A stretch of DNA of 64,000 nt from Lachnospiraceae bacterium (GTDB taxonomy: Bacteria > Bacillota > Clostridia > Lachnospirales > Lachnospiraceae), in contig CAJTIU010000002.1 in NCBI GenBank assembly GCA_910576335.1, forward strand, positions 173,305 through 237,304. The letters are read 5' to 3'. Positions 41,778 to 49,387 of this stretch are shown here, in pieces; position 1 is the first letter of the stretch, and the number at the start of each line of letters is the position of its first letter. The position numbers were made by a program, and so were the translations under genes. The notes beneath the pieces are model-generated. The model saw only the letters and a program-made list of their open reading frames with translations, was not told where the DNA came from and searched no databases.

Positions 41778-42788
41778 TTATACAATTCTATCTTCAGACA
41801 TACACTGTACTGCTGTGATCGCAACAACGCCCTCAATATCCTGTGCGCTGCATCCGCGGGACAGATCATTAACCGGAGCTGCAATCCCCTGTGTCAGCGG
41901 TCCGTATGCCTCTGCCTTCGCGAGTCTCTGTACAAGCTTGTAGCCGATGTTCCCTGCATCAAGATCCGGGAATACAAGAACATTTGCTTTTCCTGCCACC
42001 GGACTTCCAGGCGCCTTTGACGCTCCGATCTCCGGTACTATCGCTGCATCTAACTGGAACTCACCGTCAAGAAGAAGACCCTCCGGCGCGTTTTCCTTTG
42101 CAATTCTGGTAGCCTCAAGAACCTTGTCAACATCTGCATGCTTTGCACTTCCCTTGGTAGAATGAGAAAGCATGGCAACGACAGGCTCTTTTCCCGTAAG
42201 AATCTTAAAGGAATCTGCTGATGACAGTGCAATTGCCGCAAGCTTCTCTGGATCCGGATTCTGTTCAAGGCCTGAGTCTGCAAAGATAAAGGTTCCGTCC
42301 GCCCCCATATCGCAGTCTGGTACGACCATTACGAAAAACGCGGATACAAGCTTTGTCCCCGGCTTTGTCTTTAAGATCTGAAGACATGGCCTTAAGGTAT
42401 CAGCTGTAGAATGGCATGCTCCTGAAACCATTCCGTCTGCATCCTTCATCTTAACCATCATTACGCCGTAGTACAGATAATTCTTAAGAAGCAGCTCCCT
42501 TGCCTGTTCCTCTGTCATGCCCTTCTTCTGCCTGAGTTCCACGAGCTTTGCAATATATTCCTCCGTCTTCGGATTCGTTGCCGGGTCAACGATAACTGCA
42601 CCGCTGATATCAAAATCACCCTTATTCTTCGCAATCTCCTCTTCGCTTCCAACCAGAATAAGGTTCGCCGTACCCTCTTTTAAAACTGCCTGTGCGGCTT
42701 CGTAGGTTCTGATGTCCTCTGTCTCCGGAAGTACTATTGTCTTCTTATTTGTCTTTGCTTTTGCCTTAATATCATCAATAAATCCCAT
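41778..42788 (-). CDS. pta: Phosphate acetyltransferase
   Basis: A 336-residue enzyme that converts acetyl-CoA and phosphate to acetyl phosphate. The ATG at 42786-42788 gives the family start MGFIDDIKAKAK and has AAGGAG ahead; an ATG seven codons earlier would include that site. Signature segments are TIVLPETEDIRTYEAA, GMVSGACHSTADTLRP and NVLVFPDLDAGNIGYK. It is the short, single-domain form without the regulatory N-terminus. Confidence 0.96.
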   Translation of the reverse strand: MGFIDDIKAKAKTNKKTIVLPETEDIRTYEAAQAVLKEGTANLILVGSEEEIAKNKGDFDISGAVIVDPATNPKTEEYIAKLVELRQKKGMTEEQARELLLKNYLYYGVMMVKMKDADGMVSGACHSTADTLRPCLQILKTKPGTKLVSAFFVMVVPDCDMGADGTFIFADSGLEQNPDPEKLAAIALSSADSFKILTGKEPVVAMLSHSTKGSAKHADVDKVLEATRIAKENAPEGLLLDGEFQLDAAIVPEIGASKAPGSPVAGKANVLVFPDLDAGNIGYKLVQRLAKAEAYGPLTQGIAAPVNDLSRGCSAQDIEGVVAITAVQCMSEDRIV

Positions 42789-42826
42789 GACTGAAAAGCT
42801 CCTTTCCATATATTCTCAATGCCTAC

Positions 42827-42855
42827 ATTATAATACAAAGCTTGCCGCTGGACAA
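42827..42855 (-). promoter_or_regulatory. Promoter of pta-ackA
   Basis: TTGTCC (42850-42855), 17 bp, TATAAT (42827-42832) on the minus strand. Confidence 0.6.
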
Positions 42856-42894
42856 GACTTCTTAATCAGAAACATGTCTATTTTTTCGTACATC

Positions 42895-42931
42895 ATTACT
42901 ATTCACGGACTAACCGTCCGCTCATAGTAAC
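42895..42931. repeat. Hairpin repeat family 2, copy 2
   Basis: The same 37-nt element as 38877-38913; bases 42899-42931 differ from it only by a T-to-C change in the loop. It lies between mgtE and the pta promoter. Confidence 0.8.
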
Positions 42932-42956
42932 GCATCCAGCATCGCCGCCATTAATT

Positions 42957-44417
42957 TTACAGCCCAAATACCGCACTGATAATTGCAAAATACACACTGA
43001 TCGTACTGATGTCTACCAGGGTGGAGATCAAAGGCGTCGCCATGATCGCCGGATCAAGCCCCACCTTCTTTGCAACCAAAGGAAGGGTGCAGCCTACAAT
43101 CTTTGCAATAATCACAGTACATGCCATAGTAACCCCGATTGTGCACGCAAGCAGTGCGTCCCCCTGTCCCATAAGCACGATGCGGCATCCATTGACAACT
43201 GCAAGAATCAGGCTTACAGATACTGCAACCCGGATTTCCTTCCATATAACCTTAAGAAGATCTGAGAATTCAATCTCCCCTACCGCAAGTCCGCGGATCA
43301 TAAGTGTAGAGCTTTGGGATCCACAGTTGCCGCCGGTTCCGGTAAGCATTGGAATAAAACCGGTAAGCTGCGGCATCACTGCAATCGCTGCCTCATAGCT
43401 GTTCATGATCATCTGGGTAACTGTCGCAGACAGCATCAGAAACAAAAGCCAGGGTATCCTGCTCTTCACATGTTCAAATACAGTTGTGCCAAAATACGAT
43501 TCATCATTTGGATTAACACCGGCCATGATGCTGATGTCCTCTGTCTCCTCTTCCTGCAGAACAAGCATCGCATCATCAACCGTAACAATTCCTACCATAC
43601 AATGCTCATGGTCTACGATAGGAAGTGCAATCAGCCCGTATTTCATAATAGTCCGGGCGACCTCCTCCTGATCATCCGTCGTCTCCCCGTAGAGCATATT
43701 CGTATCCATAATCTCCTCAATCAGACGGGATTCACCGGTTGTCAGGAGATCCTTGATATCCACCACGCCGATCAGATGCTTCTTCTCTGTCACATAGCAG
43801 GTATAGATTGTTTCACGATTCAGTCCCACCTGGCGGATCTTCAGGATTGCCTCTTCAACAGTCATTTCTTTACTTAGGGCAATATAATCCACATTCATGA
43901 CGCTTCCGGCACTGTCCTCCGGATACTGAAGCAGCTGATTAATCCGTGCCCGTCTCTCCTCGTCTGTGGCAAGAAGCAGCCTGTCCACAACGTTGGCCGG
44001 CATCTCTTCCAGAACATCCACCGTGTCGTCCAGGTACATCTCTTCCATGACCTCCTCAAGCTCAGAATCAGTCAGCGCATCTATAAGAAGCTCCCTGAGA
44101 TCACTGTTCATATATGCAAATGTCTCCGCCGCCTCTTCCTTTACAAGCAGCCGGAATATGAGAACAAGCTGTTTTTCATCAACCTCCTCCAGAATATCCG
44201 CGAGATCCACGGGATACATATTATTTTCCAGCTCTTCCTTCAGCTCCTTAAACCGTCGGGCATTTAGCATCTCCTGAATCCGCTCAATGGTCAGTTCCTC
44301 CCGTTCAGGAGGGTATTCCTCTTCTTCCGGCAGATCATCATAATCGAACTCACTCCAGGCGACTGCACTGCCCCACTCTTCATCTGCTGATCTTCGCAGA
44401 TCGTCATTTGTCTTCAT
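42957..44417 (-). CDS. mgtE: Magnesium transporter MgtE
   Basis: A 486-residue Mg2+ channel. It has an acidic N domain (about 45-165; VDLADILEEVDEKQLVLIFR), a CBS pair (about 170-290; EDSAGSVMNVDYIAL, then LIEEIMDTNMLYG) and five membrane helices (about 320-486) with the pore motif MLTGTGGNCGSQSSTLMIRGLAVGEI. AAGGAGGG precedes the ATG. The leader before the start is too short for an M-box riboswitch, so regulation is probably through the N and CBS domains. Confidence 0.95.
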   Translation of the reverse strand: MKTNDDLRRSADEEWGSAVAWSEFDYDDLPEEEEYPPEREELTIERIQEMLNARRFKELKEELENNMYPVDLADILEEVDEKQLVLIFRLLVKEEAAETFAYMNSDLRELLIDALTDSELEEVMEEMYLDDTVDVLEEMPANVVDRLLLATDEERRARINQLLQYPEDSAGSVMNVDYIALSKEMTVEEAILKIRQVGLNRETIYTCYVTEKKHLIGVVDIKDLLTTGESRLIEEIMDTNMLYGETTDDQEEVARTIMKYGLIALPIVDHEHCMVGIVTVDDAMLVLQEEETEDISIMAGVNPNDESYFGTTVFEHVKSRIPWLLFLMLSATVTQMIMNSYEAAIAVMPQLTGFIPMLTGTGGNCGSQSSTLMIRGLAVGEIEFSDLLKVIWKEIRVAVSVSLILAVVNGCRIVLMGQGDALLACTIGVTMACTVIIAKIVGCTLPLVAKKVGLDPAIMATPLISTLVDISTISVYFAIISAVFGL

Positions 44418-44458
44418 AATATACCCTCCTTCCCTGTTTTTTAAATAAAGAACATGCC

Positions 44459-44472
44459 CCGTGAATAGTAAC
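44459..44472. repeat. Half copy of hairpin repeat family 2
   Basis: CCGTGAATAGTAAC is the reverse complement of the left arm of the 42895-42931 element. It lies between the divergent mgtE and tmcAL genes. Confidence 0.5.
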
Positions 44473-44477
44473 TAAAA

Positions 44478-44513
44478 AACAACTACTTGCGGCAACAGAC
44501 GCAAATAGTTGTT
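44478..44513. other. Hairpin between mgtE and tmcAL
   Basis: AACAACTACTTGCG (44478-44491) pairs with CGCAAATAGTTGTT (44500-44513) with one mismatch. It ends at the tmcAL -35, so it may be an operator. Confidence 0.5.
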
Positions 44514-44541
44514 TGCGAACTCTTTTCCTTTATAGTATAAT
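44513..44541 (+). promoter_or_regulatory. Promoter of tmcAL
   Basis: TTGCGA (44513-44518), 17 bp, TATAAT (44536-44541). Confidence 0.7.
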
Positions 44542-44572
44542 CAATTTAAAAAAATTTTACAAGGAGATTATT

Positions 44573-45904
44573 GTGAAAGTCGTTGGACTCATTACAGAAT
44601 ATAATCCGTTTCATAACGGGCATTTGTATCATATCAGGAAAGCAAGGGAGATTACAGGGGCAGATTACGTGCTTGTGATTATGAGCGGTGACTTTGTGCA
44701 GCGGGGCGCTCCCGCCCTCATGCCAAAGCATCTCCGCGCAGAGATGGCATTAAAAGCCGGCGCCTCGGCAGTCCTGGAGCTCCCTGTCTGCTTTGCAGCG
44801 GGCAGCGCCGAATATTTCGCCGCAGGAGCCATCGCCCTGGCTGAAAAGGCAGGCTGTGTGGACGCGGTCTGCTTTGGAAGTGAATGCGGGGATATCGGCA
44901 TACTGGAGAGAATCGCCGAAGTCCTGATTCAGGAACCCGAAGAATATAGAGCCTGCCTACAGGAGAATTTAAAAAGCGGACGTTCATTTCCCCAGGCAAG
45001 ACAGACGGCGCTAAAAAGCTATTTCAACGGCTCCCTTAAAGGCTCTTTAGGAGATGCAGATCTGGATGCGATACTGGGACTGCCCAATAATATTCTTGGA
45101 ATTGAGTATATCAAAGCGCTCCGGTCTAAAAAAAGCGCCATGGCAGTTCATACCATCCGGCGCATAGGCTCTGGATATCACAGCGAAACGCTGCCAGACG
45201 GCAGCTGCTATGGCTCTGCATCTGCCATACGCCGGCTTATTTCCGATGTATCTGGCAAAACCAGCAGAGCTTACAGAACTTCTTTGTCGTCAGTCCAGCC
45301 TCTTTTAGATAAACAGGTTCCTCCGTTCTGCATTCCGGTTTTTCATGATGCATTTGGAAAACGGTATCCCATTTCCGGAGATGATTTTTCACTGCTCATA
45401 AAGTACCGGCTGATGACAGAGACTCCGGACACGCTGATGCGTTACATGGATGTCACGGAAGATCTGGCCAACCGAATCAAAAAGCATAGAGATGAATTCA
45501 TCACCCTTAGTCAGTTTCTTAGCCTAATCAAAACAAGAGACATAACCTATACAAGAATAAGCCGCTGTCTCTTTCACATCTTATTAAATATCACAAAGGA
45601 AGACCTGCTTCTTTATAAAAGGAAGGGGTTCTGTCAGTATGCACGCATTCTGGGCTTCCGTACAGACGGTACGCCGCTTCTCTCCCTCCTGAAGAGCTGT
45701 GCAGGGGTGCCCCTTATTACAAAGCTCACCCGGACAGATGCCTTAAGCAGCACAGGCCTTAACATGCTCAGGCAGGATATCTTTGCATCCGACCTCTATG
45801 AAAGCGTTATAACAGACCAGTTCCAGACTCCCTTTATAAATGAGTACCAGAAACAGGTTGTAAAAATTCCTGGATCACATCATGAACCGTTGAGATCTCC
45901 CTAA
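44573..45904 (+). CDS. tmcAL: tRNA(Met) cytidine acetate ligase
   Basis: A TmcAL/YlbM protein of 443 residues that acetylates the wobble cytidine of elongator tRNA-Met with acetate and ATP. The GTG at 44573-44575 (AAGGAG seven bases ahead) gives the start VKVVGLITEYNPFHNGHLYH, with the nucleotidyltransferase HxGH at 14-17. MSGDFVQRGAPAL and LGLPNNILGIEYIKAL are further family segments. Its last 71 bases overlap the end of the convergent flavoprotein gene. An ATG upstream at 44513 lies in the hairpin/promoter and is not used. Confidence 0.92.
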   Translation: MKVVGLITEYNPFHNGHLYHIRKAREITGADYVLVIMSGDFVQRGAPALMPKHLRAEMALKAGASAVLELPVCFAAGSAEYFAAGAIALAEKAGCVDAVCFGSECGDIGILERIAEVLIQEPEEYRACLQENLKSGRSFPQARQTALKSYFNGSLKGSLGDADLDAILGLPNNILGIEYIKALRSKKSAMAVHTIRRIGSGYHSETLPDGSCYGSASAIRRLISDVSGKTSRAYRTSLSSVQPLLDKQVPPFCIPVFHDAFGKRYPISGDDFSLLIKYRLMTETPDTLMRYMDVTEDLANRIKKHRDEFITLSQFLSLIKTRDITYTRISRCLFHILLNITKEDLLLYKRKGFCQYARILGFRTDGTPLLSLLKSCAGVPLITKLTRTDALSSTGLNMLRQDIFASDLYESVITDQFQTPFINEYQKQVVKIPGSHHEPLRSP

Positions 45905-46907
45905 TCTTTCCCACTTTTGCCCCGCAGAACACCAGGCCATTCTTAACATCCCCCTTCACTGCCCGGATCAGTGCGTCTGTAATACAGTACGGAATCTCTG
46001 CAGGGTTACATTTTGCAAGACATCCGTAGCATTTCCTGACTTTTGTGCGCTGCTCATGAACCTGTCTTAAAAAATCATTGTTGAGAGCCCGTCCAGGCAT
46101 TCCCACAGGGCTCTGAATGATTGTCACATCAGATTCCTCCGCATGAATATAGGCTTCCTTGTATGCCAGAGCGGCATCACATTCCTCTGTTGCCACGAAT
46201 CTTGAAGCCACCTGAACCCCGTCCGCTCCCAGACTAAATGCATGCATGACATCCTCCCTGGTGAATATTCCGCCTGCAGTTACCACCGGGATTTTCTGCC
46301 CGAATTTGTCCCCATATTCTTTTACGGCTGCAATAATCTTCTTTATCTCAGAGTCATAAGCAGCCGCGTCTGTCTTCTTCAGCTCTTCCGGGGAAAAACC
46401 CAGATGACCTCCGGCCTGCGGTCCCTCAATCACCACAAGATCCGCAGTCCTTTTATATCTTCTCTCCCACAGCTTTAAGATAACACGGGCTGCCTTTTCT
46501 GTGGATACAATGGGCGCAATCTTCGTATCAGAGCCTTCCACCAACTTCGGAAGCACGACCGGGAGGCCCGCTCCCGAGATAATCAGGTCTGCACCAGCCT
46601 TTACGGCTGTCCTGACATGCTCTTCATAATCCTTTAGGGCAGCCATAATATTTACGCCAACAAGCCCGCCATCCGCCTGCTCTTTCGCCAGTTTTACATG
46701 CTTTTCAATGGCTGCGCGGTTGCATGCTTTCGGATCATCCTCAAATCCCGGTTCCCCGTAACCGATCTGCGCCGTGGAGATCACCCCCACGCCGCCCTCT
46801 GCCGCAACGGCTCCCGCTAATTTTGAAAGGCTCACGCCGACTCCCATGCCACCCTGGATAATGGGAAGCCTGGCAGACTTATTTCCAATCACTAAGTTTT
46901 CCATCAT
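45834..46907 (-). CDS. Nitronate monooxygenase-like flavoprotein (FabK/NMO family)
   Basis: A 357-residue FMN enzyme of the 2-nitropropane dioxygenase/FabK family. It has LPIIQGGMGVGVS, ADLIISGAGLPVVLP, VIEGPQAGGHLGF, VVTAGGIFTREDVMHAFSLGADGVQVASRFVATEECDA and QSPVGMPGRALNN. A cysteine-rich stretch RKCYGCLAKCNP near the C-terminus suggests a metal site seen in a clostridial subgroup. The ATG at 46905-46907 is preferred, with GAGGAG seven bases ahead; another ATG follows directly. An enoyl-ACP reductase role is possible but no fab genes adjoin. Confidence 0.85.
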   Translation of the reverse strand: MMENLVIGNKSARLPIIQGGMGVGVSLSKLAGAVAAEGGVGVISTAQIGYGEPGFEDDPKACNRAAIEKHVKLAKEQADGGLVGVNIMAALKDYEEHVRTAVKAGADLIISGAGLPVVLPKLVEGSDTKIAPIVSTEKAARVILKLWERRYKRTADLVVIEGPQAGGHLGFSPEELKKTDAAAYDSEIKKIIAAVKEYGDKFGQKIPVVTAGGIFTREDVMHAFSLGADGVQVASRFVATEECDAALAYKEAYIHAEESDVTIIQSPVGMPGRALNNDFLRQVHEQRTKVRKCYGCLAKCNPAEIPYCITDALIRAVKGDVKNGLVFCGAKVGKIREISTVHDVIQEFLQPVSGTHL

Positions 46908-47126
46908 ATATAATCTCCTCTTTTCCAAATATAATCTGTAACTTTCAGGTATTCAACGCTGTCGTCCTCCTGTTACGGTTCACAGACAAATAATCTGCTC
47001 CTAATACAGCATCTCACCTGTCACATTTTAATACCATATGGTTATGATGTCAATATATTTCGGTTTATTATATCAATTTATATAGTTTTAAAAACTATGT
47101 TTAAACATTTGCAGAAAAAATACCTT

Positions 47127-47155
47127 TTGACGCATACATCATTATATAATATAAT
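47127..47155 (+). promoter_or_regulatory. Promoter of the AAA-ATPase/nuclease gene
   Basis: TTGACG (47127-47132), 17 bp, TATAAT (47150-47155), about 40 bp before the start codon. Confidence 0.75.
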
Positions 47156-47195
47156 GATTCTCAAAGGGATTTATATTAGAGAAAGGGGCTCTAAA

Positions 47196-48776
47196 ATGGG
47201 ATTCTATTTAAACCCGGGAAATGACGGTTTTCTGGAATCAATCTGCTCCCGGATATATGTAGACAAAACCGGACTTGCCGCATGTACAAATGAGCTGATC
47301 AATACAGAGGAAAAATATGTCTGCATCAGCAGACCGCGCCGCTTTGGAAAGTCCATGGCTCTTAAGATGCTTGCTGCATATTACAGCCGCGGGTATGATT
47401 CCAGGGAATTATTCACGGGAAAAGCAATTGAGCAGTATGACAGCTTTGAAGCGCATCTGAATCAATACGACGTAATTTTTCTGAATATGCAGCAATTTCT
47501 GATCGGTGCAAAAGAGCGAAGTGTTACAGACTATCTGGAGCAGGAGGTTCTGGAAGAGATTTTGGAAGAATTCGGGAATCATCTTACCAGGAAGGATAGA
47601 GGACTGGCTGACACCTTAAAACGAATCTATGTAAAAACAGGTAAAAAATTTATCTTTCTAATTGATGAGTGGGACTGTGTCATAAGGGAACGGCAACAGG
47701 AGGAGGAATTGCAGAAGCAATACCTTGATTTCCTCAGAGGGCTCCTAAAAGACCAGCCTTATGTTGCACTTGCTTATATGACAGGCATCCTTCCTGTCAA
47801 AAAATATGGAAAACATTCTGCTCTGAATATGTTCTGGGAATACTCCATGACAAGTCCCGATGTTTTTGAGGAATATACCGGATTTACAGAAGAAGAGGTC
47901 AAAAGTCTGTGCCAGCAATATGATATGGATTTTTCTGAGACAAGCCACTGGTATGACGGCTACCGTTTTCAGAAATTCAAGCATATTTACAATCCGAGAT
48001 CCGTTGTGGCAGCAATGAAGTGCCGGCGTTTTTCGAATTATTGGACCTCAACCGAGACTTATGAGGCATTGAAAATCTATATGGATATGAATTTTGACGG
48101 ACTTCGCTCAGCTATTGTAAGAATGCTCGGCGGTGAACATGTCAGATTGAATACTCTCAGCTTCCAGAACGATATGAAAACATTTAAGACCAGGGACGAT
48201 GTACTGACACTACTGATCCATCTTGGCTATCTAGGATATGATCTTGAAGCCAGGGAAGCATTTATTCCCAACAAAGAAATTTCAGATGAATTTGAAAATG
48301 CAATGAGCGCAGGCGGCTGGTCCGAGATTATGCGCGTTCTGAATGCTTCTGAAAAACTGCTGGAAGCAACTCTGCAAGGTGATGAGAAAAGAGTTGCAGA
48401 AGGGCTTGACACAGCACATACAGAAGTCGCCTCCATCTTGACTTACAATGACGAGAACTCCCTTGCCTGCGCCATAAGTCTTGCCTATTACAGCGCAAGG
48501 AAGGATTATCTCATGATCCGGGAACTGCCGTCAGGGCACGGATTTGCAGACATTGTATTTTTACCGCTGCCTGCTGCAGCCGGAAAACCCGCACTCGTAA
48601 TAGAGCTGAAATATAACAAATCGGCAGATACTGCAATACGACAGATAAAAGACAGGCGATATACACAGGCCCTTGAAAAGTATACTGGCGAAATACTGCT
48701 TGTCGGTGTGGATTATTCGAAGGATGATAAGGGCAAATCTCATAGTTGTATCATAGAAAGATATTTCCTGCCATAG
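47196..48776 (+). CDS. AAA-ATPase (PF09820) with C-terminal PD-(D/E)XK nuclease domain
   Basis: A 526-residue protein. After the opening MGFYLNPGNDGF and a YVDKTGL segment comes Walker A RPRRFGKS (46-53) and Walker B FIFLIDEWDCV. The C-terminal DUF1703-type nuclease fold has GFADIVFLPL and then VIELKYNK, the D and E-x-K of PD-(D/E)XK. ATG at 47196 follows AAAGGGG. The family is widespread and often multi-copy in gut Firmicutes and Bacteroidetes and has no proven role; defence or mobility are possible. The last proline codon and the stop lie inside a 53-bp palindrome, and a 72-bp remnant of a second member lies at 306-377. Confidence 0.88.
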   Translation: MGFYLNPGNDGFLESICSRIYVDKTGLAACTNELINTEEKYVCISRPRRFGKSMALKMLAAYYSRGYDSRELFTGKAIEQYDSFEAHLNQYDVIFLNMQQFLIGAKERSVTDYLEQEVLEEILEEFGNHLTRKDRGLADTLKRIYVKTGKKFIFLIDEWDCVIRERQQEEELQKQYLDFLRGLLKDQPYVALAYMTGILPVKKYGKHSALNMFWEYSMTSPDVFEEYTGFTEEEVKSLCQQYDMDFSETSHWYDGYRFQKFKHIYNPRSVVAAMKCRRFSNYWTSTETYEALKIYMDMNFDGLRSAIVRMLGGEHVRLNTLSFQNDMKTFKTRDDVLTLLIHLGYLGYDLEAREAFIPNKEISDEFENAMSAGGWSEIMRVLNASEKLLEATLQGDEKRVAEGLDTAHTEVASILTYNDENSLACAISLAYYSARKDYLMIRELPSGHGFADIVFLPLPAAAGKPALVIELKYNKSADTAIRQIKDRRYTQALEKYTGEILLVGVDYSKDDKGKSHSCIIERYFLP

Positions 48777-48823
48777 ATGACGGGGCAGGCGGTGATTATC
48801 ACCGCCTGCCCCGTCATCTATGG
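48771..48823. repeat. 53-bp palindrome at the ATPase-nuclease stop codon
   Basis: Perfect 26-bp arms (48771-48796 and 48798-48823) around one central base, including the gene's final codon and stop. It shares only the GACGGGGC motif with family 1, so it may be a divergent member or an independent terminator. No U-tract follows. Confidence 0.9.
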
Positions 48824-48858
48824 TACAAATGAAAACTTCAGACTGCCGCTCTTATATA

Positions 48859-49131
48859 CTATGCTAATTTTGCCAATTTTTCACTGTGCTCTGTCACTAC
48901 CTTTTTCAGCAATTCAATATCGTTAAAGGCAGCGTCCATCTTATCCGAATAATTTTTATAACGGTCGTATGTATCAGTATAACAAGCCTCAATATTCTGC
49001 AGCCGAGGCAAAATATTATTTTCAAGCGTTAATTCAAGCCTTGTCAGACGATTCTCAATAGGTTTTAAATTGGATTCAAATTTTTTGTCCATCATTTCTG
49101 AAATGGCCAGTAACAGCTCGTTATCACTCAT
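48859..49131 (-). CDS. Small coiled-coil protein
   Basis: A 90-residue acidic protein, almost entirely helical with heptads (LKPIENRLTRLELTLENNILPRL, then IELLKKVVTEHSEKL). No family is recognised with certainty; similar short coiled-coil proteins are common in Lachnospiraceae. AGGGGAG precedes the ATG and a promoter lies upstream. It converges with the ATPase-nuclease gene. Confidence 0.7.
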   Translation of the reverse strand: MSDNELLLAISEMMDKKFESNLKPIENRLTRLELTLENNILPRLQNIEACYTDTYDRYKNYSDKMDAAFNDIELLKKVVTEHSEKLAKLA

Positions 49132-49165
49132 AATATACAGCTCCCCTCTTAATTATAGTAAAGGC

Positions 49166-49194
49166 ATTATACCATATCGCAGCCTGGCTGTAAA
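49166..49194 (-). promoter_or_regulatory. Promoter of the coiled-coil gene
   Basis: TTTACA (49189-49194), 17 bp, TATAAT (49166-49171) on the minus strand. The rest of the gap to 49387 shows no further gene or clear site. Confidence 0.65.
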
Positions 49195-49387
49195 CAAAAT
49201 TAGTTGGATACTACTTCTGTTTTTACACCTTAAAACGTGTTGTACAAGGTCAGCTGACAGCTGTTCCCTTTAAAGGCCTTCTTTCCGACTGTTTTCACCG
49301 ACACTCTGCATCCTCATCTAGCTTTAATCGTTTTCAACAGCAATGGATGAAAATTCATAAAAATTTTCCACCTCTTCTTTTTTGAAA

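Noticed and set aside
44418..44572. M-box riboswitch ahead of mgtE
   Set aside because: The divergent gap is mostly taken by repeats and the tmcAL promoter, leaving no room for a ~170-nt aptamer.
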